From the NCBI RefSeq assembly GCF_016598615.1, contig NZ_CP066831.1, positions 8,246,001 to 8,310,000 of the forward strand: a DNA stretch of 64,000 nucleotides, written 5' to 3'. The notes under the pieces are model-generated. The model was given only the letters and a program-made list of their open reading frames with translations, had not been told where the DNA came from and made no database searches. Within the stretch, counting starts at the first letter, position 1; each line of letters starts with the position of its first letter. The stretch comes from Streptomyces liliifuscus. Its GTDB lineage: Bacteria; Actinomycetota; Actinomycetes; Streptomycetales; Streptomycetaceae. Below are positions 57,823 through 64,000 of the stretch, one piece after another. Both the position numbers and the translations under genes were made by a program.

Positions 57823-58314
57823 ATGAGCGACACGACTCAGCGGAAACGGCCGGAGACCCCCGAGGTCGAGCAGCCGGACCAGCAGCTCAGGAAGACCGGC
57901 GTGACCAAGCGCGGCGGTGGGGACCCGGCCGGCCGGGGGCGTACCACCATCGCCGACGGCGTGGTCGAGAAGATCGCCGGGCTCGCCGCCCGCGACGTCC
58001 TCGGCGTGCACGCGATGGGCAGCGGTATCTCGCGGACCTTCGGCGCGGTGCGCGACCGGGTCCCCGGCGGCGGTTCGAAGTCCGCCACACGCGGCGTGAA
58101 AGCCGAGGTCGGCGAGGTGCAGACCGCGCTCGACCTGGAGATCGTCGTCGACTACGGCGTGTCCATCGCGGACGTCGCCCGTGACGTACGGGAGAACGTC
58201 ATCGCGGCCGTCGAGCGTATGACGGGCCTTGAGGTCGTCGAGGTCAACATCGCGGTCAGTGACGTGAAACTGCCGGAGGAAGAGGACGAGGAACCGGAGA
58301 GCAGGCTCCAGTGA
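57823..58314 (+). CDS. Asp23/Gls24-family envelope stress protein
   Basis: A 163-residue protein of the Asp23 family. TTIADGVVEKIAGLAARDVL is the family start helix, then LGVHAMGSGISR, VQTALDLEIVVDYGVSIADV and VRENVIAAVERMTGLEVVEVNIAV. It begins a five-gene operon. Asp23 proteins coat the inner face of the membrane via AmaP and respond to envelope stress in Firmicutes. The N-terminal 35 residues are basic and disordered. ATG at 57823 has GGGATG-like AAGGGA upstream. Confidence 0.9.
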   Translation: MSDTTQRKRPETPEVEQPDQQLRKTGVTKRGGGDPAGRGRTTIADGVVEKIAGLAARDVLGVHAMGSGISRTFGAVRDRVPGGGSKSATRGVKAEVGEVQTALDLEIVVDYGVSIADVARDVRENVIAAVERMTGLEVVEVNIAVSDVKLPEEEDEEPESRLQ

Positions 58315-58387
58315 CGCGGTACCGGTGGTCCGCCGGTGCTCGCCGGTGACCTGCCCTGTCCGTCAGTGACCTGCTGAGGAGTGCACC

Positions 58388-58582
58388 ATGAGCTGGGCCG
58401 TGATCGGCATGATCGCCGGAATGGCGCTGGGCTTCGCCGGGTACTTCGGCGGGTTCGGCGCCTTCCTCCTGGTGGCGGCGCTGGGCGCCATCGGCTTCGT
58501 CGTGGGCCGGTTCCTCGAAGGGGACCTGGACCCCGGTGAGTTCTTCCGCACGCGCGGCACCCGCGACGACCGGCGGCGGTGA
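58388..58582 (+). CDS. Small membrane protein, DUF2273-like
   Basis: A 64-residue protein with two closely spaced hydrophobic helices (AVIGMIAGMALGFAGYFGGFG and FLLVAALGAIGFVVGRFLEG) and a charged tail RTRGTRDDRRR. Small DUF2273-type proteins accompany asp23 genes in Firmicutes. SD AGGAG precedes the ATG (58376-58380). Stop overlaps the next start (GTGA). Confidence 0.82.
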   Translation: MSWAVIGMIAGMALGFAGYFGGFGAFLLVAALGAIGFVVGRFLEGDLDPGEFFRTRGTRDDRRR

Positions 58583-59007
58583 CGCGCGTGTCCGGTGAGT
58601 CCACCGCGGCCGGGGAGGCCGGTGAGCCCGCCGGATCCCGTGCGGTCGTCCGGCCCGGCAGTCCCGGCCGGACCGTCGCGGCGGCCGACCGGGGCGCGCT
58701 CCGGATCGCCGACCGGGTCGTCGCGAAGATCGCCGCACGCGCGGCGCGCGAGGCTCTCGACGTGCTGCCGCCCGACGCCGTTCCCCCGCACGCCACCGTG
58801 ATCGTCCACCACGAGGTCGCCCGTGTCCGGGTCAGCCTCGAACTCGACTACCCCTCCGACATCGGTGGCCAGTGCGCTGCCGTGCGTCACCAAGTCGTTC
58901 AGCGGGTAGAGGCGTTGGCGGGGATGGAAGTGCCCGAGGTCGCCGTCCAGGTGGAGCGGCTGCACTCGGCGCAGACGCGCGGCGCGGCACAGGGGAGGAC
59001 GCAATGA
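58579..59007 (+). CDS. Second Asp23/Gls24-family protein
   Basis: A 142-residue Asp23-like protein: LRIADRVVAKIAARAAREAL then VSLELDYPSDIGGQCAAVRH and VQRVEALAGMEVPEVAVQVE. It is shorter and more diverged than the first copy but follows the same helix-strand order. Start GTG overlaps upstream TGA; stop overlaps the next ATG (ATGA). Two asp23 paralogs may form heteromers. Confidence 0.85.
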   Translation: MTRVSGESTAAGEAGEPAGSRAVVRPGSPGRTVAAADRGALRIADRVVAKIAARAAREALDVLPPDAVPPHATVIVHHEVARVRVSLELDYPSDIGGQCAAVRHQVVQRVEALAGMEVPEVAVQVERLHSAQTRGAAQGRTQ

Positions 59008-59678
59008 GCGAGTCCCACGGCTCCGAGAGCACCCAGCACCTGCCCGTCATCGAGAAGGCGGCCGAGAGCGAACTGGGCCAGTCCGCCTCCGCGGCGGACT
59101 ACAAACCCCTGCCCGTCCTCGAAGAGGCCGACGACGCGGAAGGCCGCTTCTGGTCGGCCCGCCGCGTCCCCGCGGGCATCCTCGCGCTGCTGATCGTGGC
59201 CGGTGCGGGACTCCTGCTGTACGACGTCGCCGCGGTCCGCGCCGACCGGCCCGCCATGCACTGGCGCAGGTCCCTGGCCAACGAGCTCGCCGAGCGGCCC
59301 CTCGACGACACCTGGGTGCTCGTCGGCGCGGGGGTCGCGACGGCCCTCGGCGTCTGGCTGCTCGTGCTCGCCGCGACACCTGGCCTGCGGGACGTCCTGC
59401 CGATGCGCCGCGCCCACACCGAGGTACGGGCCGGCCTGCACCGGGGCGCCGCCGCCATGGTGCTGCGCGACCGGGCCATGGAGGTGTCCGGCGTGCGGTC
59501 GGTGCGGGTCCGGGTGGGGCGCAGGAAGGTCGACGTCCGCGCGGTGTCGCACTTCCGTGAACTCGACGACGTACGCGCCGATCTGGACGCCACGCTCGCC
59601 GACGGCATCAGGGGACTCGGGCTCGCCCGGCGCCCCGCGCTGTCGGTGCATGTCGCGCGGCCGGGCCGGAAGGGATGA
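59004..59678 (+). CDS. DUF6286-like membrane protein with Asp23-type C-terminus
   Basis: A 224-residue protein with an acidic cytoplasmic N-terminal 50 residues, then two membrane spans (VPAGILALLIVAGAGLLLY and TWVLVGAGVATALGVWLLVLA). The carboxyl part, GAAAMVLRDRAMEVSGVRSVR then VRAVSHFRELDDVRADLDAT, resembles the Asp23 alpha/beta pattern. It may be a membrane anchor for the Asp23 proteins. ATGA overlap at both ends. Confidence 0.75.
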   Translation: MSESHGSESTQHLPVIEKAAESELGQSASAADYKPLPVLEEADDAEGRFWSARRVPAGILALLIVAGAGLLLYDVAAVRADRPAMHWRRSLANELAERPLDDTWVLVGAGVATALGVWLLVLAATPGLRDVLPMRRAHTEVRAGLHRGAAAMVLRDRAMEVSGVRSVRVRVGRRKVDVRAVSHFRELDDVRADLDATLADGIRGLGLARRPALSVHVARPGRKG

Positions 59679-60262
59679 GCTCGATGCTGAGGATCGTGAA
59701 CCGGGTGCTGCTGGGCCTCGCGGGCCTGCTCCTCGTGGTGTTCGGCGGCTCCGCGCTCGCCGTCGGCCTCGGCGCGGACCCGCCCTCGTGGTGGATCCAC
59801 GACGGACGGCACGACGTGCTGCTGAGCGACGCGGACCGGGCGAGGTGGCGGGACGACGGCTGGTGGTGGCCCACCGTCATCGCCGTACTCGCCGTGACCG
59901 TGCTGCTCGCCCTGTGGTGGCTCACGGCCGTACTGCGGCGGCGCCGACTCGCCGAGGTGCTCGTCGACACCGGCGACGGCGAGGGCGCGCTGCTGAGGGG
60001 CCGGGCCCTGGAGGGCGTACTGGCCGGTGAGGCGGGCGCGTTGGACGGGGTCGAGCGGGCCCACGTGTCACTCACCGGACGCCGCACGGTCCCCGAGGCA
60101 CGCGTCCAACTCCTCCTGGAGCCCCACGCCGACCCCGGCGACGCCCTCCACCGCCTGACCACGGAGGCCCTGGCCCACGCAAGAGACTCGGCAGGCCTGG
60201 CCTCACTCCCGGCAGACGTACGCCTACGGGGGGTCAAGCACGGCGCGGAGAGGGTCAACTAA
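59675..60262 (+). CDS. amaP: AmaP-like alkaline shock membrane anchor protein
   Basis: A 195-residue protein with two membrane helices (LLGLAGLLLVVFGGSALAVGL and WPTVIAVLAVTVLLALWWLT) and a cytoplasmic C-terminal domain that itself has an Asp23-like pattern (LAGEAGALDGVERAHVSLTG, VQLLLEPHADPGDALHRLTT). AmaP tethers Asp23 to the membrane in Staphylococcus; here it closes the operon. ATG overlaps the previous stop. No other genes follow before repeat copy 8. Confidence 0.78.
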   Translation: MSSMLRIVNRVLLGLAGLLLVVFGGSALAVGLGADPPSWWIHDGRHDVLLSDADRARWRDDGWWWPTVIAVLAVTVLLALWWLTAVLRRRRLAEVLVDTGDGEGALLRGRALEGVLAGEAGALDGVERAHVSLTGRRTVPEARVQLLLEPHADPGDALHRLTTEALAHARDSAGLASLPADVRLRGVKHGAERVN

Positions 60263-60277
60263 GGGCGTGCCCTGGAA

Positions 60278-60353
60278 GCGGGGAGGCGCAGCCTCCTGCT
60301 TTCAGGGGCGCGGGGAACTGCGCGACAAGCCCCCACCGACCCGCACCCACAAA
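60278..60353. repeat. Dispersed palindromic repeat A, copy 8
   Basis: Right arm TTCAGGGGCGCGGGGAACTG then CGCGACAAGCCCCCACCGAC (60301-60340). The left arm is replaced by a small GGAGGC/GCCTCC hairpin like the inner part of copy 4. It lies between convergent genes (60262 and 60367). Confidence 0.8.
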
Positions 60354-60366
60354 CGGACCCGCGGAG

Positions 60367-61122
60367 TCAGAACCCGTGCCGAGCCCCACCATCAACAGGC
60401 ACCATGATCCCCGTCAGATAAGACGCAGCCGGAGACAACAGAAACGCGGCCGTACGGCCAAACTCTTCCGGCGTCCCGTACCGACGGAGCGGAATCCGCG
60501 CCTCATTGGCGGCCCGCGCGGCCTCCGGATCCGGCGCGTACCCATCCAGCTCGCGCACACGATCCGTGTCGATCCGGGCAGGCAGCACCCCCACCACCCG
60601 GATCCCCCGCGGCCCGAGCTCGTCGGAGAGCGACTTGGCGAACCCCGCGAGACCGGGACGCAGACCGTTGGAGATGGTCAGCCCCGGGAGCGGCTCGTGC
60701 ACCGAGGCGGAGAGCACGAAGCCGATGACCCCGCCCTCGCCGAGCTCCGCGGCGGCCGCGCGGGCCAGCCGGACCGCGCCCAGGAAGACGGACTCGAACG
60801 CCGACTGCCACTGCTCGTCGGTGTTGTCGGCGACGAACCCGGGCGGCGGGCCCCCGACGCTGACCAGGATGCCGTCGAAACCGCCGAAGCGCTCGCGCGC
60901 GGCCGCGATCAGGCGCTCCGGAGCCGTCGGGTCGGAGTTGTTCACGGCCACGCCGTGCGCGTTCGGGCCGAGGGCCGTCGCGGCCTCGGCCGCCGTCTTC
61001 TCGTCGCGCCCCGTGATGATCACCTTCGCGCCGTCGGCGACGAGCTCACGCGCGGAGGCGTGGCCCAGGCCGCGCGTTGCTCCGGTGACGACGTAGACGC
61101 GGTCCTTCAGTCCAAGATCCAT
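60367..61122 (-). CDS. SDR-family protein lacking the canonical YxxxK
   Basis: A 251-residue Rossmann-fold short-chain dehydrogenase. The NAD(P) site is TGATRGLGHASARELVADGA with NNSD at 73-76. The catalytic Ser region is VLSASVHEPLPG, but where YxxxK is expected the sequence has SNGLR (LTISNGLRPGLAGF), so Tyr is Ser and Lys is Arg. This variant occurs in a known divergent SDR group, so the protein may bind nucleotide or catalyse a different reaction. GH15 gene is 4 bases upstream, one transcript. Confidence 0.85.
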   Translation of the reverse strand: MDLGLKDRVYVVTGATRGLGHASARELVADGAKVIITGRDEKTAAEAATALGPNAHGVAVNNSDPTAPERLIAAARERFGGFDGILVSVGGPPPGFVADNTDEQWQSAFESVFLGAVRLARAAAAELGEGGVIGFVLSASVHEPLPGLTISNGLRPGLAGFAKSLSDELGPRGIRVVGVLPARIDTDRVRELDGYAPDPEAARAANEARIPLRRYGTPEEFGRTAAFLLSPAASYLTGIMVPVDGGARHGF

Positions 61123-61126
61123 GGCC

Positions 61127-62947
61127 CTATCCTGCCCCCTCCTCGTCCGACCCTCCATAGCCGCCCCGGTGCCCTTCGCCGTCGAACAGGGTGAGGGCGG
61201 TGCCCACCAGACCGATGTGGCTGAACGCCTGCGGGAAGTTGCCGAGCTGGTGGCCGGCCACGGGGTCGTACTCCTCGGCCAGCAGCCCCACGTCGTTGCG
61301 GAGCGCGACGAGCCGCTCGAACAGGTCGAGGGCCTCCTTCGTACGGCCCGTCAGATGCAACGCGTCCGCGAGCCAGAACGAGCAGACGACGAACGAGCCC
61401 TCGTTGCCCGGCAGCCCGTCGATGGCCGTGGGGTCCGAGTCGTACCGGCGCACCAGTCCGTCGCGCGTGAGCTCCGCCCGGACCGCGTCCACCGTGCCGA
61501 CCACCCGAGGATCGTCCGGCGGCAGGAAGCCGAGGCGGGGGATCAGCAACAGCGCGGCGTCCAGTTCGCGGGAGCCGTACGACTGCGTGAACGTGTTGCG
61601 CTCGGGGTCGTAGCCCCGCTCGCACACCTCGCGGTGCACCTCGTCGCGCATCGCGCGCCAGCGGTCCACGTCACCGCTCAGGTCCGGGTTCTCCTCCATT
61701 GTGCGGACCGTGCGGTCGGCGGCCACCCAGGCCATCACCTTCGAGTGCACGAAGTGGCGGCGCGGACCCCGGACCTCCCACAGCCCCTCGTCCGGCTCGC
61801 GCCACGCCGACCACAGGAAGTCCATCAGCGCCTGGCGGAGCCGCCACACGTGCGGCTTGGCGGGCAGCCCCGCGTGCTGCGCGAGAGTGAGCGAGTCGAT
61901 CACCTCGCCGTACACGTCGAGCTGCGACTGCCGTACGGCGTGATTGCCGATCCGGACCGGCGCCGAACCGCGGAAACCGGGCAGCCACGCCAGCTCGAAC
62001 TCGGGGATCCGCCGCTCACCCGCCAGGCCGTACATGATCTGCAGTTCCGCGGGGTCGCCCGCCACGGCGCGCAGCAGCCAGTCGCGCCAGGCCGCCGCCT
62101 CCTCCTGGTAGCCGCACGCGAGCAGCGCGCCCAGGGTGAGCGTGGAGTCGCGCAGCCAGCAGTAGCGGTAGTCCCAGTTGCGTACGCCGCCGATCTCCTC
62201 GGGCAGCGATGTCGTGGGCGCCGCGACGATGCCGCCGCTCGGCGCGTAGGTGAGCGCCTTGAGCGTGATCAGGGAGCGGACGACGGCGTCCCGGTGCGGT
62301 CCGTCGTAGCGGCACCGGGCCACCCACGCCCGCCAGTCGGAGAGGCTCGCGGCCAGCGCCTCGTACGGGTCGACGCGGTCTGGGCGCGGTTCGTGCGAGG
62401 GGTGCCAGGTCAGTACGAAGGCGACCTTCTCACCCTCGGCGACCTCGAACTCCGAGTGCGTACCGAAGTCCTTGCCCCAGGTGCGAACCTCGGGCTCGGT
62501 GCGCAGCCACACCGAGTCCGGGCCCGCGACGGCCACCCGGTGGCCGTCGGACTTGCGCATCCACGGCACGATCGAGCCGTGGTCGAAGCGCAGCCGCAGC
62601 GTGCTGCGCACGGTGACCCGGCCCTTGACGCCTTCGACGATCCGTACGACGTCGGGGGCGCGGTCGCGCTGTGGCATCAGGTCGGTGACGCGTACCGTGC
62701 CGTCCTCCGTCTCCCACTCGGTGTCGAGTACGAGGGAGTCGGTCCGGTACGCGCGGCGGGTGCAGGCGTCCGCCCCCTTCGGCGCGATCCGCCAGTGGCC
62801 GTTCTCCTCGTCCCCGAGCAGTTTCGCGAAACAGGCCGCCGAGTCGAACCGGGGGAGACAGAGCCAGTCGATCGACCCGTCCCGTCCGACAAGGGCGGCG
62901 GTCTGGTGGTCGCCGATGAGGGCGTAGTCCTCGATGGATGGGTGCAC
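61127..62947 (-). CDS. Glycoside hydrolase family 15 protein (glucoamylase/trehalase-like)
   Basis: A 606-residue two-domain protein, no signal peptide. The N-terminal beta-sandwich opens HPSIEDYALIGDHQTAALVG and includes DGSIDWLCLPRFDSAACFAK. The (alpha/alpha)6 catalytic part contains GGVRNWDYRYCWLRDSTLTL, the catalytic base/acid region EPDEGLWEVRGPRRHFVHSK and LLAEEYDPVAGHQLGNFPQA. Intracellular GH15 homologs in actinobacteria hydrolyse trehalose or maltodextrins. GTG at 62947 gives the conserved N-terminus (HPSIEDY); ribosome site weak. Co-transcribed with the SDR gene. Confidence 0.9.
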   Translation of the reverse strand: MHPSIEDYALIGDHQTAALVGRDGSIDWLCLPRFDSAACFAKLLGDEENGHWRIAPKGADACTRRAYRTDSLVLDTEWETEDGTVRVTDLMPQRDRAPDVVRIVEGVKGRVTVRSTLRLRFDHGSIVPWMRKSDGHRVAVAGPDSVWLRTEPEVRTWGKDFGTHSEFEVAEGEKVAFVLTWHPSHEPRPDRVDPYEALAASLSDWRAWVARCRYDGPHRDAVVRSLITLKALTYAPSGGIVAAPTTSLPEEIGGVRNWDYRYCWLRDSTLTLGALLACGYQEEAAAWRDWLLRAVAGDPAELQIMYGLAGERRIPEFELAWLPGFRGSAPVRIGNHAVRQSQLDVYGEVIDSLTLAQHAGLPAKPHVWRLRQALMDFLWSAWREPDEGLWEVRGPRRHFVHSKVMAWVAADRTVRTMEENPDLSGDVDRWRAMRDEVHREVCERGYDPERNTFTQSYGSRELDAALLLIPRLGFLPPDDPRVVGTVDAVRAELTRDGLVRRYDSDPTAIDGLPGNEGSFVVCSFWLADALHLTGRTKEALDLFERLVALRNDVGLLAEEYDPVAGHQLGNFPQAFSHIGLVGTALTLFDGEGHRGGYGGSDEEGAG

Positions 62948-63003
62948 TGTTGCCGGGTTCCCGGCGGGTACGACGATCAATCCCGGCGAGGGGTTGTTGT
63001 GTG

Positions 63004-63060
63004 GGTGCGGGTCGGTGGGGGCTGATCGCGCAGTTCCCCGCGCCCCTGGTGGGGCCCGGC
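63004..63060. repeat. Dispersed palindromic repeat A, copy 9
   Basis: TGCGGGTCGGTGGGGGCTGA then TCGCGCAGTTCCCCGCGCCC (63006-63045) with a short right arm GGTGGGGCCC. Lies beyond the SURF1 gene end (63112) and ahead of the GH15 start. Confidence 0.8.
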
Positions 63061-63111
63061 CCCGCTTGTACGACGGAGGGGGCGGGGTTCGGTCCCCGCG
63101 GTCCGCCGTGC

Positions 63112-63927
63112 TCAGACCGTGGCCGGTTCGGCCTCTGGCTCGGTCTGGGCGGCTGCCGCTTCTGCCAGGTCTCGGCGTTCTCGGCGGACCAGGACGACCC
63201 AGCCGACCGGGACGCCCGCGGCGAAGAGCCACCACTGGATCGCGTACGCCATGTGGGGGCCGATGCCGCTGTGGTCGGGCTCCGGGATCAGTTCCGGGGT
63301 GTCGCCCTTCGGCTCCGGCGCGGTCAGCTCGACGTAGCCGCCGAGGACCTGCTTGCCGAGTGCCTTCGTCTGCTGCTCGCTGTTGATCAGCATGACCATG
63401 CGGTCGGGGAGGCCGCGGACGTCCTTGATGCCGCTGTCGGCGGTCGTCTCGTCGGCCATCAGCCGGCCCGTGACGGTGGTCTCGCCCTTCGCGGGCGCGG
63501 GCACCTTCGGAAACTCGGTCTGCGCCCCGTCCGCGGGGATCCAGCCGCGGTTCACCATGAGGACCTTGCCGTCGTCCAGGACGAACGGGGTCAGTACGTG
63601 GAAGCCGACCTCTTCGTCGGAGTTGGTGCGACGGCGGACGACGACCTCGTCCGCGGTGTCGAAGGTGCCCTTCGCGGTCACCCGGCGGTACAGGTCGTCG
63701 CGCTCGATCGCCTTGCCCGGCGCGGTGAGCGACTCGGCGGGGACCGGCTTCGCGGACAGCGAGTCGGAGATCACCTTGTTCAGCGCGACCTTGTGCTCGT
63801 GCCGGTGCAGCTGCCAGAAGCCCAGCTCGATCATCGTCGGGATGAGCGCGAGCATGATGAGGGTGAGGATCACCCACTGCCGGGACAACAGGAAGCGGTA
63901 CACCCCACGACCGTACAACTCGGTCAT
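63112..63927 (-). CDS. SURF1-family cytochrome oxidase assembly protein
   Basis: A 271-residue membrane protein with the two-span SURF1 topology. The first helix (WVILTLIMLALIPTMIELGF) is followed by WQLHRHEHKV. The second helix near the C-terminus is YAIQWWLFAAGVPVGWVVLV. The family core VNRGWIPADG and RRVTAKGTFDTADEV is present. It assists haem insertion into cytochrome c oxidase subunit I. A charged C-terminal tail ends it. Confidence 0.9.
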   Translation of the reverse strand: MTELYGRGVYRFLLSRQWVILTLIMLALIPTMIELGFWQLHRHEHKVALNKVISDSLSAKPVPAESLTAPGKAIERDDLYRRVTAKGTFDTADEVVVRRRTNSDEEVGFHVLTPFVLDDGKVLMVNRGWIPADGAQTEFPKVPAPAKGETTVTGRLMADETTADSGIKDVRGLPDRMVMLINSEQQTKALGKQVLGGYVELTAPEPKGDTPELIPEPDHSGIGPHMAYAIQWWLFAAGVPVGWVVLVRRERRDLAEAAAAQTEPEAEPATV

Positions 63928-63979
63928 GGGGTGTTGACGGGAGGGGGTGGCTTGGCGGCGTGTGGTTCGGACGGGGGGT

Positions 63980-64000
63980 TCAGACCTTGTCGATGATCCC
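63980..64000 (-). CDS. 3' end of a minus-strand gene
   Basis: The last 21 bases read GIIDKV and a stop on the minus strand. Codon usage is Streptomyces-like. The rest is beyond the window, so no product is assigned. Confidence 0.3.
   Translation of the reverse strand, partial: GIIDKV

Overview
The window is a 64-kb piece of a high-GC actinobacterial chromosome, almost certainly Streptomyces. Supporting signs are GTG and TTG starts, GTGA/ATGA stop-start overlaps, a SCO1860-like LAETG secreted protein, ectABCD, a vitamin B12 cluster with a CobN-type cobaltochelatase, and a gbn-type GATC-binding nucleoid protein. From memory, gene order resembles the S. coelicolor SCO18xx region. No prophage, insertion sequence, CRISPR array, tRNA or rRNA was seen; this is core chromosome.

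Layout. 1-9464: 3' end of an NCS2 purine permease, a class B penicillin-binding protein, a membrane protein/sensor kinase/response regulator set, a GNAT enzyme, an IclR regulator divergent from an alpha-ketoglutarate semialdehyde-type dehydrogenase, and a DUF1349 protein. 9847-13069: ectABCD for ectoine and hydroxyectoine. 13149-19912: Old Yellow Enzyme/MarR divergent pair, an ECF sigma factor with an anti-sigma/mycothiol-isomerase-like fusion, two class V aminotransferases (one frameshifted) and a FrnE-type DsbA protein. 20030-23754: polar amino-acid-type ABC importer under a recognisable promoter-operator, plus an amidohydrolase. 24087-25004: LAETG-anchored protein.

25189-44440: cobalamin cluster on the minus strand. 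The proximal operon cobD-cobQ-cobN-(I/D chelatase)-cobO-cobB-cobI follows a cobalamin riboswitch. A plus-strand ZIP metal transporter separates it from the distal operon cobM-cobL-cobJ-cobH-cbiX-cobC. Almost every junction is a 1-4 nt overlap. CobL carries about 180 residues of Gly/Ser-rich hexanucleotide-repeat insert, and cobB carries an in-frame copy of a dispersed Streptomyces repeat.

44487-56971: strong terminator, pit phosphate transporter operon behind a PHO box, GH25 lysozyme, class II aldolase, hydrolase, conserved hypothetical, VOC protein, zinc metallopeptidase, an ABC-F ATPase with a possible leaderless 7-codon leader, gbn with a cluster of GATC sites upstream, and an enoyl-CoA hydratase. 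57026-60262: an Asp23/AmaP-type envelope-stress cluster. 60367-64000: divergent SDR, GH15 glycosidase, SURF1, and the last codons of one more gene.

A palindromic element built on GCGCAGTTCCCCGCGCCCC recurs at nine gene 3' ends across the window and probably acts as a family of mobile or amplified terminators. All calls are by eye from sequence; no database search was run.
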